Source: Trueperaceae bacterium (GTDB lineage Bacteria; Deinococcota; Deinococci; Deinococcales; Trueperaceae). Taken from it: a DNA stretch of 64,000 nt. Position 1 is the stretch's first letter; every line of letters starts with the position of its first letter. Positions 51,798 to 60,119 of the stretch are shown here, one piece after another. The position numbers were made by a program, and so were the translations under genes. The DNA lies in contig JAABTL010000008.1 of NCBI GenBank assembly GCA_011389865.1, positions 31,952-95,951 of the forward strand, read 5' to 3'. The notes below the pieces were generated by a model, which saw only the letters and a program-made list of their open reading frames with translations, had not been told where the DNA came from and made no database searches.

Positions 51798-53314
51798 GTC
51801 GCGCCCCCCTTCGCCGCGCCCACGAAGGGCGCGAGGTGGCGCTCGAAGTGGCGCCGCAACGCGGCGCGGTAGTCGTCCGGGTGCGCCCGCAGCAGGGCCT
51901 TCAGCGGCTCGCCGTAGCGCCGCAGCGCCGAGCCGAAGGTGACGTGCAGCACCTGCCGGGCGTCGGTCTGCTCCAGCAGCGCGAGCGCCGCGGTGCCCGG
52001 CAGCGCCGCGAGATCGGGCACCCCCTCGGGCCGCCCGCTGATGTGGTAGCTCTTCACGTCCTCGGCGAAGCGCTCCAGGCCGAGGCGCATGACGGCGTGG
52101 AGCAGCTCGGGGTCGTGGCGCCCGGCGACGCGCAGCGCCTCCAGGTAGCTGGTGCCAGCCGTCTTCAGGTGGACCAGCCCGCCGGCCGCCGCCACCGCGA
52201 TCGGGTAGACGGCGAACTTGTCGGAGCCGGAGTGGAGGCTGAGCTTGTACGGCCCCAGGGCGGCGGCGACCCGCGCGTGCCCGTCGAGGTCGTGGGCGAG
52301 GGCGCCGAGGTCGCCGATGTAGTCGACCCCCTTCTCGAAGGCGCCCACGAAGCGCGGCGCCAGCGACACCCAGTCGACGCCCAGTCGACGGAGCTCGATC
52401 GCCAGGTAGGCGTGCTCGGCCAGCGTGGTGGGGGTCTCGGTCTCGTCGACCGAGACCTCGAGCTCGGCCCGCTCCGGGCCGGCCTGGCCGCGCAGGTGGC
52501 GGGCGAGCCGCGCGACGTGCGCCAGCGCGCCGCCGTACTTGACGGCCGCGCGTTCGAGCTCGCCGGGGGCGAACCGCAGGGGTCGGTCCCCGAGGTCGAC
52601 GGTCGTACCGGACAGGCGTCGTAGCAGGTCGGCGGGGTCGCTGTCGAGGGCCGCCCACGGCGGCCGCTGCTCGAAGGCCTCGGCGAGCGCGGCGCCGTCC
52701 AGCGCATCGGCCTCGGACACGACGTGGTCGCCGGGGTCGATCGTGAAGAAGGAGAAGCCCGCTTCCAGGTGCGCGTCGACGTCGACCTCGCTCTTGAGGT
52801 GGTCGGCGTCCGCGCCGACCGGATCCGACCAGCCGGCGAGGAAGGCGCCGAGGGTGGCGTCGTCGAGGACCTCCCGCGGCGTGCGGCCGGTGCGGGTGTT
52901 CTCGCGCACCGACTGCTGGGCGAAGATCGGGGCGATGCCATCGGCGCCGACGGCGCCGACGGCGAACAGCGCGTCGACGTGGCCCGGGGTGCCGAGGCCG
53001 AGCCGGTCGCCGAAGCCGGCGGAGGTCGCGAGGCCGAGCGGCGCAGGACGGAGGTTGGGGAGCAGCGCACGCAGCGCGGCCGCGTTGGCGGGGTCGGCGG
53101 GGCCGCGGAGGACGACGTGGTCGTCCACCCGCTCGGCGGTGCCCACGAGGGGGGTGAGGTGGGCGGGGTCGCTGGCCGCCGCGGCGAGGCGCCAGCCGTG
53201 GGCGGGGTCGCGTTCGGCCCAGAGGGTGAGGCCTTCGGCCTGGCGCGTGGTGTTCGCGAGCGGTTGCCGGCCATGGCGCAGGGCGACGTCGAGGGCTGCG
53301 GGGCGAGGCTCCAT
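51794..53314 (-). CDS. uxaE: tagaturonate epimerase (UxaE family)
   Basis: 506 aa. Family members interconvert D-tagaturonate and D-fructuronate at C4, joining the galacturonate and glucuronate branches. Typical strings: RTGRTPREVLDDATLGAF, HLKSEVDVDAHLEAGFSFFT with IDPGDHV, EVSVDETETPTTLAEH and LSLHSGSDKFAVYP. A barrel metal site is suggested by the conserved His/Glu/Asp in these. Overlaps the SDR gene by four bases. 55 bp after the repressor gene, so all five genes are probably one transcript. Confidence 0.92.
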   Translation of the reverse strand: MEPRPAALDVALRHGRQPLANTTRQAEGLTLWAERDPAHGWRLAAAASDPAHLTPLVGTAERVDDHVVLRGPADPANAAALRALLPNLRPAPLGLATSAGFGDRLGLGTPGHVDALFAVGAVGADGIAPIFAQQSVRENTRTGRTPREVLDDATLGAFLAGWSDPVGADADHLKSEVDVDAHLEAGFSFFTIDPGDHVVSEADALDGAALAEAFEQRPPWAALDSDPADLLRRLSGTTVDLGDRPLRFAPGELERAAVKYGGALAHVARLARHLRGQAGPERAELEVSVDETETPTTLAEHAYLAIELRRLGVDWVSLAPRFVGAFEKGVDYIGDLGALAHDLDGHARVAAALGPYKLSLHSGSDKFAVYPIAVAAAGGLVHLKTAGTSYLEALRVAGRHDPELLHAVMRLGLERFAEDVKSYHISGRPEGVPDLAALPGTAALALLEQTDARQVLHVTFGSALRRYGEPLKALLRAHPDDYRAALRRHFERHLAPFVGAAKGGAT

Positions 53315-53369
53315 CGGGTACCTCCGAATGAACGCTGCGCGGCGAGCAGGCTCGCCGCGCCCACGGGCT

Positions 53370-54368
53370 TCAGGGCGCGCTCGCGCGCACCACCAGTTCG
53401 GGTGTGACGACCACGCGCCGCGGGGGCCCGCCGCGCATGCGTTCGAACAGCAGATCGGCGGCCTGGCGACCGAGCTGGTAGCCGTCGGTACGCAGCGTCG
53501 TCAGCGCCGGGATCACCAGGCTGGCGAGCCGCACGTCGTCGCAGCCGACGACGGCGACGTCGTCCGGGACGCGCCGGCCGGCCTCGGCCAGCGCCTCGAG
53601 GGCGCCGATGGCGACGACGTCGTTGTAGGCGAGGACGGCGTCGATGTCGGGCCGCCTCCGCAGCAGCGCAGCCATGCAGGCGCGTCCGCCATCCTCCGTC
53701 GGCTCGCCCTCTGCGTAGAGGTCGGGGCCGTGCTCGAGCTGGTGGAACGCCAGCGACTCCGTGGCTCCCCAGCGGCGCCGCTGGGCGCTGATCGAACGCG
53801 TCGGCCCGGCGAGGAGGCCGATCGTTCGGCGGCCGCCGTCCGCGAGATGCGCGATCGCCAGGTGCGCGCCGCGGACGTCGTCGACCTCGAGGCTCGAGGT
53901 GATGCCGTCGAGTGGCGCGCTGCGGTTGAGCAGGACGCACGCCGGGTGTCGCTGCACGAGCTGCGCCAGCTCGCGGTCGGGGAGCCGGGCGCTGCACACG
54001 ATCAGTCCGTCGACGCGATGCGCCTCGAAGTGCTCGAAGGCGGCCCGCTCGCGGGCGAGGTCCTCGACGGTGTTGCTGAGCGAGACGGCGTAGCCCTCCG
54101 ACCAGGCGACGTCCTCCGCGCCGCGGACGATCGCGGGGAAGAACGGGTTGGTGATGTCCGGGACCAGCAGGCCGAGGGTGTGGCTGCGCCGGGTGGTGAG
54201 GCTGCGGGCGGCCTGGCTCGGCCGGTACTCCAGCCTGTTGATCGCGCGCTCGACCCGCTCGCGCGTGCTCGGCTTGACGTCGCCCTTGGCGTTGATCACG
54301 CGCGACACGGTCATGGTCGACACGCCCGCCAGGCGGGCGACGTCGGCGATGGTGACGCGGTTCGGCAC
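53370..54368 (-). CDS. LacI-family repressor of hexuronate genes
   Basis: 332 aa. HTH ADVARLAGVSTMTVSRVIN, hinge helix RPSQAARSLTTRRS, then a periplasmic-binding-protein-like effector domain (LGLLVPDITNPFFPAIVRG at the start). GTG start chosen because GAGGAG lies seven bases upstream and it opens VPNRVTIADVA; another in-frame GTG is 11 codons earlier. Its own promoter and the divergent TRAP promoter each carry a CG-centred operator, so it most likely represses both until a hexuronate or keto-acid effector binds. Confidence 0.93.
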   Translation of the reverse strand: MPNRVTIADVARLAGVSTMTVSRVINAKGDVKPSTRERVERAINRLEYRPSQAARSLTTRRSHTLGLLVPDITNPFFPAIVRGAEDVAWSEGYAVSLSNTVEDLARERAAFEHFEAHRVDGLIVCSARLPDRELAQLVQRHPACVLLNRSAPLDGITSSLEVDDVRGAHLAIAHLADGGRRTIGLLAGPTRSISAQRRRWGATESLAFHQLEHGPDLYAEGEPTEDGGRACMAALLRRRPDIDAVLAYNDVVAIGALEALAEAGRRVPDDVAVVGCDDVRLASLVIPALTTLRTDGYQLGRQAADLLFERMRGGPPRRVVVTPELVVRASAP

Positions 54369-54433
54369 GGGGCGGCTCCTCGGCGCGGGCTCGACGCCCA
54401 CTCGGTGCGGGGCGACTGGCCGTGACCGCTCCC

Positions 54434-54445
54434 GTGAGCGCTAAC
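54434..54445. promoter_or_regulatory. LacI-type operator (repressor side)
   Basis: GTGAGCGCTAAC, centred on GC and close to the classic lac half-site GTGAGCGCT. It lies 10-20 bases downstream of the repressor promoter's expected start. Confidence 0.65.
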
Positions 54446-54462
54446 AGCCTGCCCGATGGCCG

Positions 54463-54492
54463 AGTATAGGCGGCCGCGACCCGCGTCGTCAA
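54463..54492 (-). promoter_or_regulatory. sigma-70-type promoter of lacI-uxaE-SDR-larA-uxaC unit
   Basis: TTGACG, 18-bp spacer, TATACT on the minus strand. The best -10 in the window. Confidence 0.72.
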
Positions 54493-54554
54493 GCCGTGTG
54501 CATGGGTCCTGAGCGAGCAAGAACGCCGTCAAGCACGCTGTTTCGTGACCGTCG

Positions 54555-54583
54555 TTGACACCGCCGGCGCCCCGTGCTACCTT
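54555..54583 (+). promoter_or_regulatory. sigma-70-type promoter of TRAP transporter genes
   Basis: TTGACA, 17-bp spacer, TACCTT. The start would be near 54590, ahead of the paired operators. Confidence 0.72.
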
Positions 54584-54613
54584 CGGAGTACATGCCCGCC
54601 GCGTCGCCTCTGC

Positions 54614-54638
54614 GTTACCGCTAACGGTATCGATACCG
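54614..54638. promoter_or_regulatory. paired LacI-type operators (transporter side)
   Basis: GTTACCGCTAAC (54614-54625) abuts the perfect 14-bp palindrome CGGTATCGATACCG (54625-54638). The first matches the operator on the other side at 10 of 12 positions. Both are CG-centred, as LacI-family sites are. A GATCCCGC / GCGGGATC hairpin follows in the leader before the dctP ribosome binding site. Confidence 0.7.
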
Positions 54639-54705
54639 GAAGGTGCACGCCGGCGCGACGGGCCCGGATCCCGCCCGCGAGCGGGATCACGGGGAGGGAG
54701 CAAGC

Positions 54706-55677
54706 ATGCGCACGTTCCGGGTCCTCGCCATCACGCTCGTCCTGGCCCTGGTGGCCGGCGGCTTCGCGCAGGAGATCGTCCTCCGCGCCGCCGACAACCA
54801 GCCGCCCACCTACCCCACCGTCCTCGGCCTCAACCACATGGCCGAGACCCTCGAGGCCCTTTCGGGTGGCCGCATCACGATGGAGGTCTTCCCCGGTGGT
54901 CAGCTCGGCGACGAGCGCTCCACCATCGAGCAGGTCCAGCTCGGCGTCATCGACGTCGTGCGCACCAGCACGAGCCCGGTGGGCGAGTTCTACGCGCCGA
55001 TGGGCGTGTACAGCCTGCCCTTCATCTTCCGCTCCGAGGAGCACTTCTGGCGCGTCGTGCAGGGGCCCATCGGCTTCGAGATGCTCGAGGGCCTGCGGGA
55101 AGCCGACATGGTCGGCCTCGCGTACTACGACTCCGGCAGCCGCAACTTCTACACCGCCGAGACGCCCATCCGCAGCGTCGCCGACCTCGAGGGCCTGCGC
55201 ATCCGCACCCAGCAGAGCCAGGTCGTGCTCGACATGATGGAGGCGCTTGGCGCCGACGCCGTGCCGCTCGCCTTCGGCGAGGTGTACAGCTCGCTGCAGA
55301 CCGGCGTGATCGACGGCGCCGAGAACAACTACCCGTCGTACGGCCCTAGCGGCGTGCGCCACTACGAGGTCGCGCCGTACTTCACCGAGAACGCCCACGC
55401 CCGCGTCCCCGAGATCGTCATGATCAGCGCGACCGTCTTCGACGTGCTCAGCGCCGAGGATCAGGCGCTCGTGCGGCAGGCGGCCCTGGCCAGCGTGCCG
55501 GTGCAGGCGGCCGCCTGGGCCGCGTTGGTCGAAGAGAGCAAGGCGGCCGTGATCGAGGCCGGCTCCGAGATCATCACCGTCGACCTGGGCGAGTTCCAGG
55601 ACGCGATGGGGCCGGTGTACGAGAAGTACGAGCCGATCTTCGGCGACCTGCTGCAGCGCATCCTCGACACCCCGTAA
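54706..55677 (+). CDS. dctP: TRAP transporter solute-binding protein (DctP family)
   Basis: 323 aa, signal peptide 1-22 (LVLALVAGGFAQ). The DctP signature is present: FPGGQLGDERSTIEQVQLGVIDV, SLPFIFRSEEHFW, and the ligand-carboxylate Arg in GLRIRTQQSQV (about residue 167) followed by PLAFGEVYSSLQTGVIDGAENN. Such proteins bind organic acids; several characterised members bind hexuronates. GGGAGGGAG precedes the ATG. First gene of the plus-strand unit facing the catabolic operon. Confidence 0.94.
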   Translation: MRTFRVLAITLVLALVAGGFAQEIVLRAADNQPPTYPTVLGLNHMAETLEALSGGRITMEVFPGGQLGDERSTIEQVQLGVIDVVRTSTSPVGEFYAPMGVYSLPFIFRSEEHFWRVVQGPIGFEMLEGLREADMVGLAYYDSGSRNFYTAETPIRSVADLEGLRIRTQQSQVVLDMMEALGADAVPLAFGEVYSSLQTGVIDGAENNYPSYGPSGVRHYEVAPYFTENAHARVPEIVMISATVFDVLSAEDQALVRQAALASVPVQAAAWAALVEESKAAVIEAGSEIITVDLGEFQDAMGPVYEKYEPIFGDLLQRILDTP

Positions 55678-55695
55678 GGCGCGCGCCGGGAGGCC

Positions 55696-57723
55696 ATGAT
55701 GGACGAGCGCCGTCCCGAGACCGACACGCCGCGTGAACAGGGGGCCCCGCCCGGGGCCCCCGTTCCGCCGCCGGCTCCCCCCCCGGTCGCCCCGCCCGCC
55801 GCCGAGCCCACGCACTGGTACGACCGCCTCGAGAACGGGCTGACGAGCGTCATCCGCGTCGTGAGCGCGGCCCTGCTGCTCGCCATCGTCTTGACGATCT
55901 CCTGGCAGGTGACGACGCGCTACATCCCCGACATGCGGGTGCCGCGCTGGACCGAGGAGGTCAGCCTCATCTTCATGGTGTGGCTGGCGATGCTCGGCTC
56001 CGGCCTGGCCGTTCGCGCGGGCGAGCACCTGTCGGTCGACATCCTGACGCGGCAGCTGCCGAAGCAGGTGCAGCGGTGGCTCGAACGCGCCGTGTGGCTG
56101 GGCTTCGCCGGCTTCGGCGGCTACCTCGCGTGGTTCGGTTGGGAACTGAGTCAGCGCACGATGGCCCAGACCTTCGCCGCCACCCAGCTGCCGGTCGGCT
56201 GGATGTACCTGGGCCTGCCCTTCGGCGGCGCGCTCATGGCCCTCTACTCCCTGCGCAACGTGGTCCGGCTGCCGCACCCGGAGCTCGACGAGGTGATCGA
56301 GAGCGCCAACGTCCGCGGCAACTGGACGGTGCGCATCGCGCTGGTGGTCATCCTGGCCGTGCTGGTCGGCGGCGCCTTCATGCTCTTCGGACCCGACGTG
56401 CTGCTCGGGCCAGTGGGGGTGCTGCTCGGGAGCATGGCCGTGCTCATGCTGCTCGGGGTGCCGATCGCGGTCGCGCTCGGCCTCGCGAGCCTCATCACGG
56501 TGTTGACGGTGCACCTGATCGATCCCAACATGCGCGCGCTCCCGCCCCTGATCGTCGCGCAGCGCATGGCCAACGGCGTCAGCTCGACGCCGCTGCTGGC
56601 CATCCCCTTCTTCATCCTCGCCGGCCTGATCATGGCCGAGGGGGGCATCGCCTCCCGCCTGGTGGAGTTCTCGCGCGTGCTCGTCGGTCCCATCCGCGGC
56701 GGCCTGGCGCACGTCAACGTGGTCGCCTCCATGCTCTTCGGCGGCACCTCCGGCTCGGCGGTCGCCGACGTCAGCTCCAACGGCAGCATCCTCATCCCGA
56801 TGATGAAGAAGAGGGGCTACGACGCGGACTTCAGCGTCGGCGTCACGGTCGCCAGCTCCGTGCAGGGGATCATCATCCCCCCGAGCCACAACGCGGTGAT
56901 CTACAGCCTCGCCGCGGGCGGCGTGTCGATCAGCGCGCTGTTCCTCGCCGGCTACCTCCCCGGCGCGATGATCGGCCTCTTCCTCATGCTCGCGAGCTAC
57001 GCGCTGGCCCTCCGCCGTGGCTACCCGTCCGACAGCCGGCCGCCGCTGCGCGAGTCGCTGCGGGTGTCGGTCGTGGCCATGCCCGGTCTGCTCGTCGGCC
57101 TGATCATCGTCGGCGGCATCGCCTTCGGCTGGTTCACGGCCACCCAGGCGGCCGCCATCGGCGCCGTCGTCGCCTTCCTGGTGTCCACCCTGATCTACCG
57201 CGAGATGGGCTTCAGGAAGGTCTGGCGCGTCGCCCAGCAGGCGGTGCGCACGATCTCCATCGTCATCTTCCTCATCGCGACCGCCAGCGCCTTCGCCTGG
57301 CTGATGGCCTACCTGCGCATCCCGGCGATCCTCGCGAGCGGCATCCTCGGCTTCAGCGACAACCCCATCGTCCTGCTCGCGCTGATCAACGTCCTGCTGC
57401 TGCTCCTCGGCGCGATCATGGACATGGCGCCGCTGATCCTCATCCTCACCCCGATCCTGCTGCCGATCGTCACGGCCGACCCGATCAGCATGAGCGCCGT
57501 GCACTTCGGCATCATGCTGCTGATGAACCTCGGCCTCGGCCTGACGACGCCGCCCGTCGGCACGGCGCTCTTCGTCGGCTGCGCCATCGGCAAGATCCGT
57601 ATCGAGAGCGCCAGCCGCGCCATGATCTACCTGTGGCCGCCGCTCCTGCTGGCGCTCATCCTGGTCACCTACTTCCCCTGGTTCGTCGAGGTGGTGCCGC
57701 GGGCGTTCGGCGTCCTGAACTGA
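55696..57723 (+). CDS. TRAP transporter fused small and large membrane subunits (DctQM)
   Basis: 675 aa. A Pro-rich cytoplasmic N-terminus (about 14-40) is followed by a DctQ-like part with four TM helices (about 55-190, including WTEEVSLIFMVWLAMLGSGL). After a linker helix near 215 comes the DctM part of about 12 TM helices with GGxxGSAxADV (GGTSGSAVADVSSNG), IIIPPSHNAVIYSLAAGG and GLTTPPVGTALF. Natural QM fusions are known. Starts 18 bp after dctP. Together they import a sugar acid with sodium. A long hairpin ends the unit. Confidence 0.93.
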   Translation: MMDERRPETDTPREQGAPPGAPVPPPAPPPVAPPAAEPTHWYDRLENGLTSVIRVVSAALLLAIVLTISWQVTTRYIPDMRVPRWTEEVSLIFMVWLAMLGSGLAVRAGEHLSVDILTRQLPKQVQRWLERAVWLGFAGFGGYLAWFGWELSQRTMAQTFAATQLPVGWMYLGLPFGGALMALYSLRNVVRLPHPELDEVIESANVRGNWTVRIALVVILAVLVGGAFMLFGPDVLLGPVGVLLGSMAVLMLLGVPIAVALGLASLITVLTVHLIDPNMRALPPLIVAQRMANGVSSTPLLAIPFFILAGLIMAEGGIASRLVEFSRVLVGPIRGGLAHVNVVASMLFGGTSGSAVADVSSNGSILIPMMKKRGYDADFSVGVTVASSVQGIIIPPSHNAVIYSLAAGGVSISALFLAGYLPGAMIGLFLMLASYALALRRGYPSDSRPPLRESLRVSVVAMPGLLVGLIIVGGIAFGWFTATQAAAIGAVVAFLVSTLIYREMGFRKVWRVAQQAVRTISIVIFLIATASAFAWLMAYLRIPAILASGILGFSDNPIVLLALINVLLLLLGAIMDMAPLILILTPILLPIVTADPISMSAVHFGIMLLMNLGLGLTTPPVGTALFVGCAIGKIRIESASRAMIYLWPPLLLALILVTYFPWFVEVVPRAFGVLN

Positions 57724-57737
57724 TCTCGACCGCCCTC

Positions 57738-57775
57738 GCCGCCGCGCGCCGGATCTCCGTCCGGTGCGCGGCGGC
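57738..57775 (+). terminator. 16-bp hairpin after TRAP operon
   Basis: GCCGCCGCGCGCCGGA / TCCGGTGCGCGGCGGC around six bases, one G-T wobble. Starts 14 bases after the stop. Confidence 0.66.
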
Positions 57776-57887
57776 TCCGTGACCGGACCGTCGGCGGTCG
57801 GGGTCGAGGCGGCGCACGCGACCGCGGCGCGTCGCGTCAGCCGGCCGGATGACGGGTGCCCCACGAAGGCGTACGGTGGAGATGACC

Positions 57888-60119
57888 ATGGACGTGGCCG
57901 TGCGATTGCTCGGGCCGCCGGCGGTGCGCGTTGCCGAGGCGTGGGTGCCGTTGCGACCGACGAAGCCCCACGCGCTCTTCGCGTACGTCGCGTACCGCGG
58001 CGCGCGCGTGCGCCGTGAGGAGGCGGCCTCGCTGCTGTGGCCGGACGCCGACGCCGAGCACGCCCACGGCGACCTGCGGCAGGCGCTGCGTGCGCTCTCG
58101 CGAGGCCCGTTCGGCCCGCTGGTCGAGCGAGACCGCGGCGCCATCTGGCTGACCGTCGACAGCGACGTCCCCGAGTTCCGGCGTGCGGCCGCCGAGCGTC
58201 GCTGGGCCGACGTCCTGACCATCCACCAGGGGCCGTTCCTGGAGGGCTTCGAGATCGACGGCGCGGACGAGTTCGCGTCGTGGCTCGAGGTGGAGCGGAC
58301 GGCGGTGGCCGAGGCGTGGCGGCGGGCGTGCCGAGCCTCGTGCCGCGAGGCCGCCGCCGCCGGTCGGCACGACGAGGCGGTGGCCTTCGCGGACCGGCTG
58401 CTGCGGGCCGACCCGCTCGACGAGTCGGCCGTCCGCGACGCGCTGCGTTCGGCTGCCGCCCTGGGCGACCGGCGCGGGGGAACCCTGCGGTTCGAGGCGT
58501 TCGCGCGTCGTCTGGACGAGGAGCTCGGGATGACGCCCGAGCCGGCGACCGTGGACCTGCAGGCGCGGCTCTCGACGGGTGCCGCCGGGCCCCCGGACCG
58601 GCCTGCCGCGCGGTCGGTTCCTGCGCCGTCACCGCCGGTGGCACCGGAGGACGCGCCGCCCGCCTTGGCGTCCCTCGCGCCCAGGGTCGGGCACCGGGCC
58701 GCCGTGGTCGGGCGCGACGCCGAGATCGCCGGACTGGTCGAGCGGCTGGGCGATCCGGACGTGCGGCTCGTCACGCTGCTCGGTCCCGGGGGCATCGGCA
58801 AGACCACCCTCGCCGCCGCCGCACTCGCCGCGGTGCGCCCCTCCTTCCCCGACGGCGTGTTCGTTGCGGCGCTCGAGGACCGATCGGGAGCCGACGCGGT
58901 GGCCAGGTCGGCGGCGCGCGCCGCCGGCGTGGGCCTGCGCAGCGGCACGCCCGCCTTGCCTCAGCTCCTCGAGGGCCTGGATGGCCGGCGGTTGCTGTTG
59001 CTGCTCGACGGGTTCGAGCGGCATCTGGAGCAGGCCGCCACCGTCGACGCGGTGGTAAGGGGAACCGTCGGCCCGCGCCTGCTCGTGACGTCGCGCCGCC
59101 GGCTGCAGCTGTCGACCGAGGTGGTGGTCGAGGTCGGGCCTCTGGCGACCGGCGGGAGCCCGCCCAGCCCGGCCGCCAGGCTCTTCCGGCGGGTCGCCGC
59201 GTGGCGGCTCGCGCCGGCGGCCGCACGCGCCCTCGACGCCGCCGCGATCGAGCGGGTGGCGGAGCAGCTGGGCGGGCATCCGCTGGCGCTGGAGTTGGCG
59301 GCGATGTCCCTCGACGTTCTCGGCCTCGAGGGGCTGGAGGCGCAGCTGCGGACGTCGTGGGCGCCGCTGCACAGCGACGAGCTGGATCGCTCGCCGCGCC
59401 GGCGCGACGTGCACGCCGTCATCGAGGAGACCTGGCGCATGACGCCGCCGGCGGACCGCGCCGCCTGGGCGCGGCTCTCCGTCCTCCCCGGCAGCCTCGA
59501 CCGCGCCGTGGCGGCGGAGGTGGCGGGCAGCGGCTGGCGCGGGCTCCGGCACCTGCTCGACCGCGGCGTGTTGTGGCAGCGTGGCGACCGGCTCGCGATG
59601 CACGCCCTGCTCGCCCGCTTCGGCCGCGAGCGTGCCGAGGAGGACGCCGGCGTCGTCGACGCAGCCTGGTCCGCCGCGCTGGGCGCGTGGCGGACCCGCG
59701 TGGCGCAGGAGGTCGACCCGCGGACGGGTCGGCGCGTGCAGTTGCACGGAGACGATCTGGAGCAGGCGCTCGGCGCCTGGCGCTGGGGGCTGACGCGCGG
59801 CGCGTGGGATGCGCTCGCCGACATGGCGATCGGCCTGTTCCGGGCGCTCGGCCGGAACTGGCGGGCGCCCGAGGTAGCGTCCGCCGCTCAGGAGGCGGTC
59901 GTCGCGCTGCGCGCCGCGGCTCGCCGTGCCGGCCGAGACTGCTCGGACGAGCGTGAGCGCGCCGCGCGTGTGAGCACGCTCGCGCGCTCGCACTCGCACG
60001 CGTGCTCACCTTCGCCCCGGGCGACGGCCGCACGCGCGCCCGACACGCGGCCCGCGCCTGGGCCCTGGCGCGGCGGCTGGGCGACGACCGGGCCCTCGCG
60101 CTGGCCGTCGGCGCCCTGA
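57888..60119 (+). CDS. SARP/NB-ARC regulator 1, N-terminal part (frame interrupted)
   Basis: Domains: winged helix (1-95, VRLLGPPAVRV), bacterial transcriptional activation domain (about 100-230, GPFLEGFEIDGADEFASWLE), then an NB-ARC/AAA ATPase with Walker A GPGGIGKT (299-306), LLLLLDGFERH and LLVTSRRRLQL, GHPLALELAAM, and a helical end. Coding quality holds to about 59960; after that the frame runs into low-complexity text and stops at 60119, while the TPR part resumes in the -1 frame. The ATG matches the start of its paralogue at 62526, with GGTGGAG upstream. Family members are single polypeptides, so this one is split or disrupted. Confidence 0.8.
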   Translation: MDVAVRLLGPPAVRVAEAWVPLRPTKPHALFAYVAYRGARVRREEAASLLWPDADAEHAHGDLRQALRALSRGPFGPLVERDRGAIWLTVDSDVPEFRRAAAERRWADVLTIHQGPFLEGFEIDGADEFASWLEVERTAVAEAWRRACRASCREAAAAGRHDEAVAFADRLLRADPLDESAVRDALRSAAALGDRRGGTLRFEAFARRLDEELGMTPEPATVDLQARLSTGAAGPPDRPAARSVPAPSPPVAPEDAPPALASLAPRVGHRAAVVGRDAEIAGLVERLGDPDVRLVTLLGPGGIGKTTLAAAALAAVRPSFPDGVFVAALEDRSGADAVARSAARAAGVGLRSGTPALPQLLEGLDGRRLLLLLDGFERHLEQAATVDAVVRGTVGPRLLVTSRRRLQLSTEVVVEVGPLATGGSPPSPAARLFRRVAAWRLAPAAARALDAAAIERVAEQLGGHPLALELAAMSLDVLGLEGLEAQLRTSWAPLHSDELDRSPRRRDVHAVIEETWRMTPPADRAAWARLSVLPGSLDRAVAAEVAGSGWRGLRHLLDRGVLWQRGDRLAMHALLARFGRERAEEDAGVVDAAWSAALGAWRTRVAQEVDPRTGRRVQLHGDDLEQALGAWRWGLTRGAWDALADMAIGLFRALGRNWRAPEVASAAQEAVVALRAAARRAGRDCSDERERAARVSTLARSHSHACSPSPRATAARAPDTRPAPGPWRGGWATTGPSRWPSAP
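59970..60009. repeat. 10-bp inverted repeat at the frame break
   Basis: GTGAGCACGC / GCGTGCTCAC with a 20-base CGC-rich loop, exactly where the SARP gene changes frame. Its GAGCACGC arm also occurs in the palindromic repeat near 6.48 kb. Confidence 0.78.

Noticed and set aside
54577..58644. 1355-codon open frame antisense to the TRAP genes and SARP gene 1
   Set aside because: Translation is His/Arg/Asp-rich low complexity without motifs; DctP, DctQM and SARP on the plus strand explain the region.
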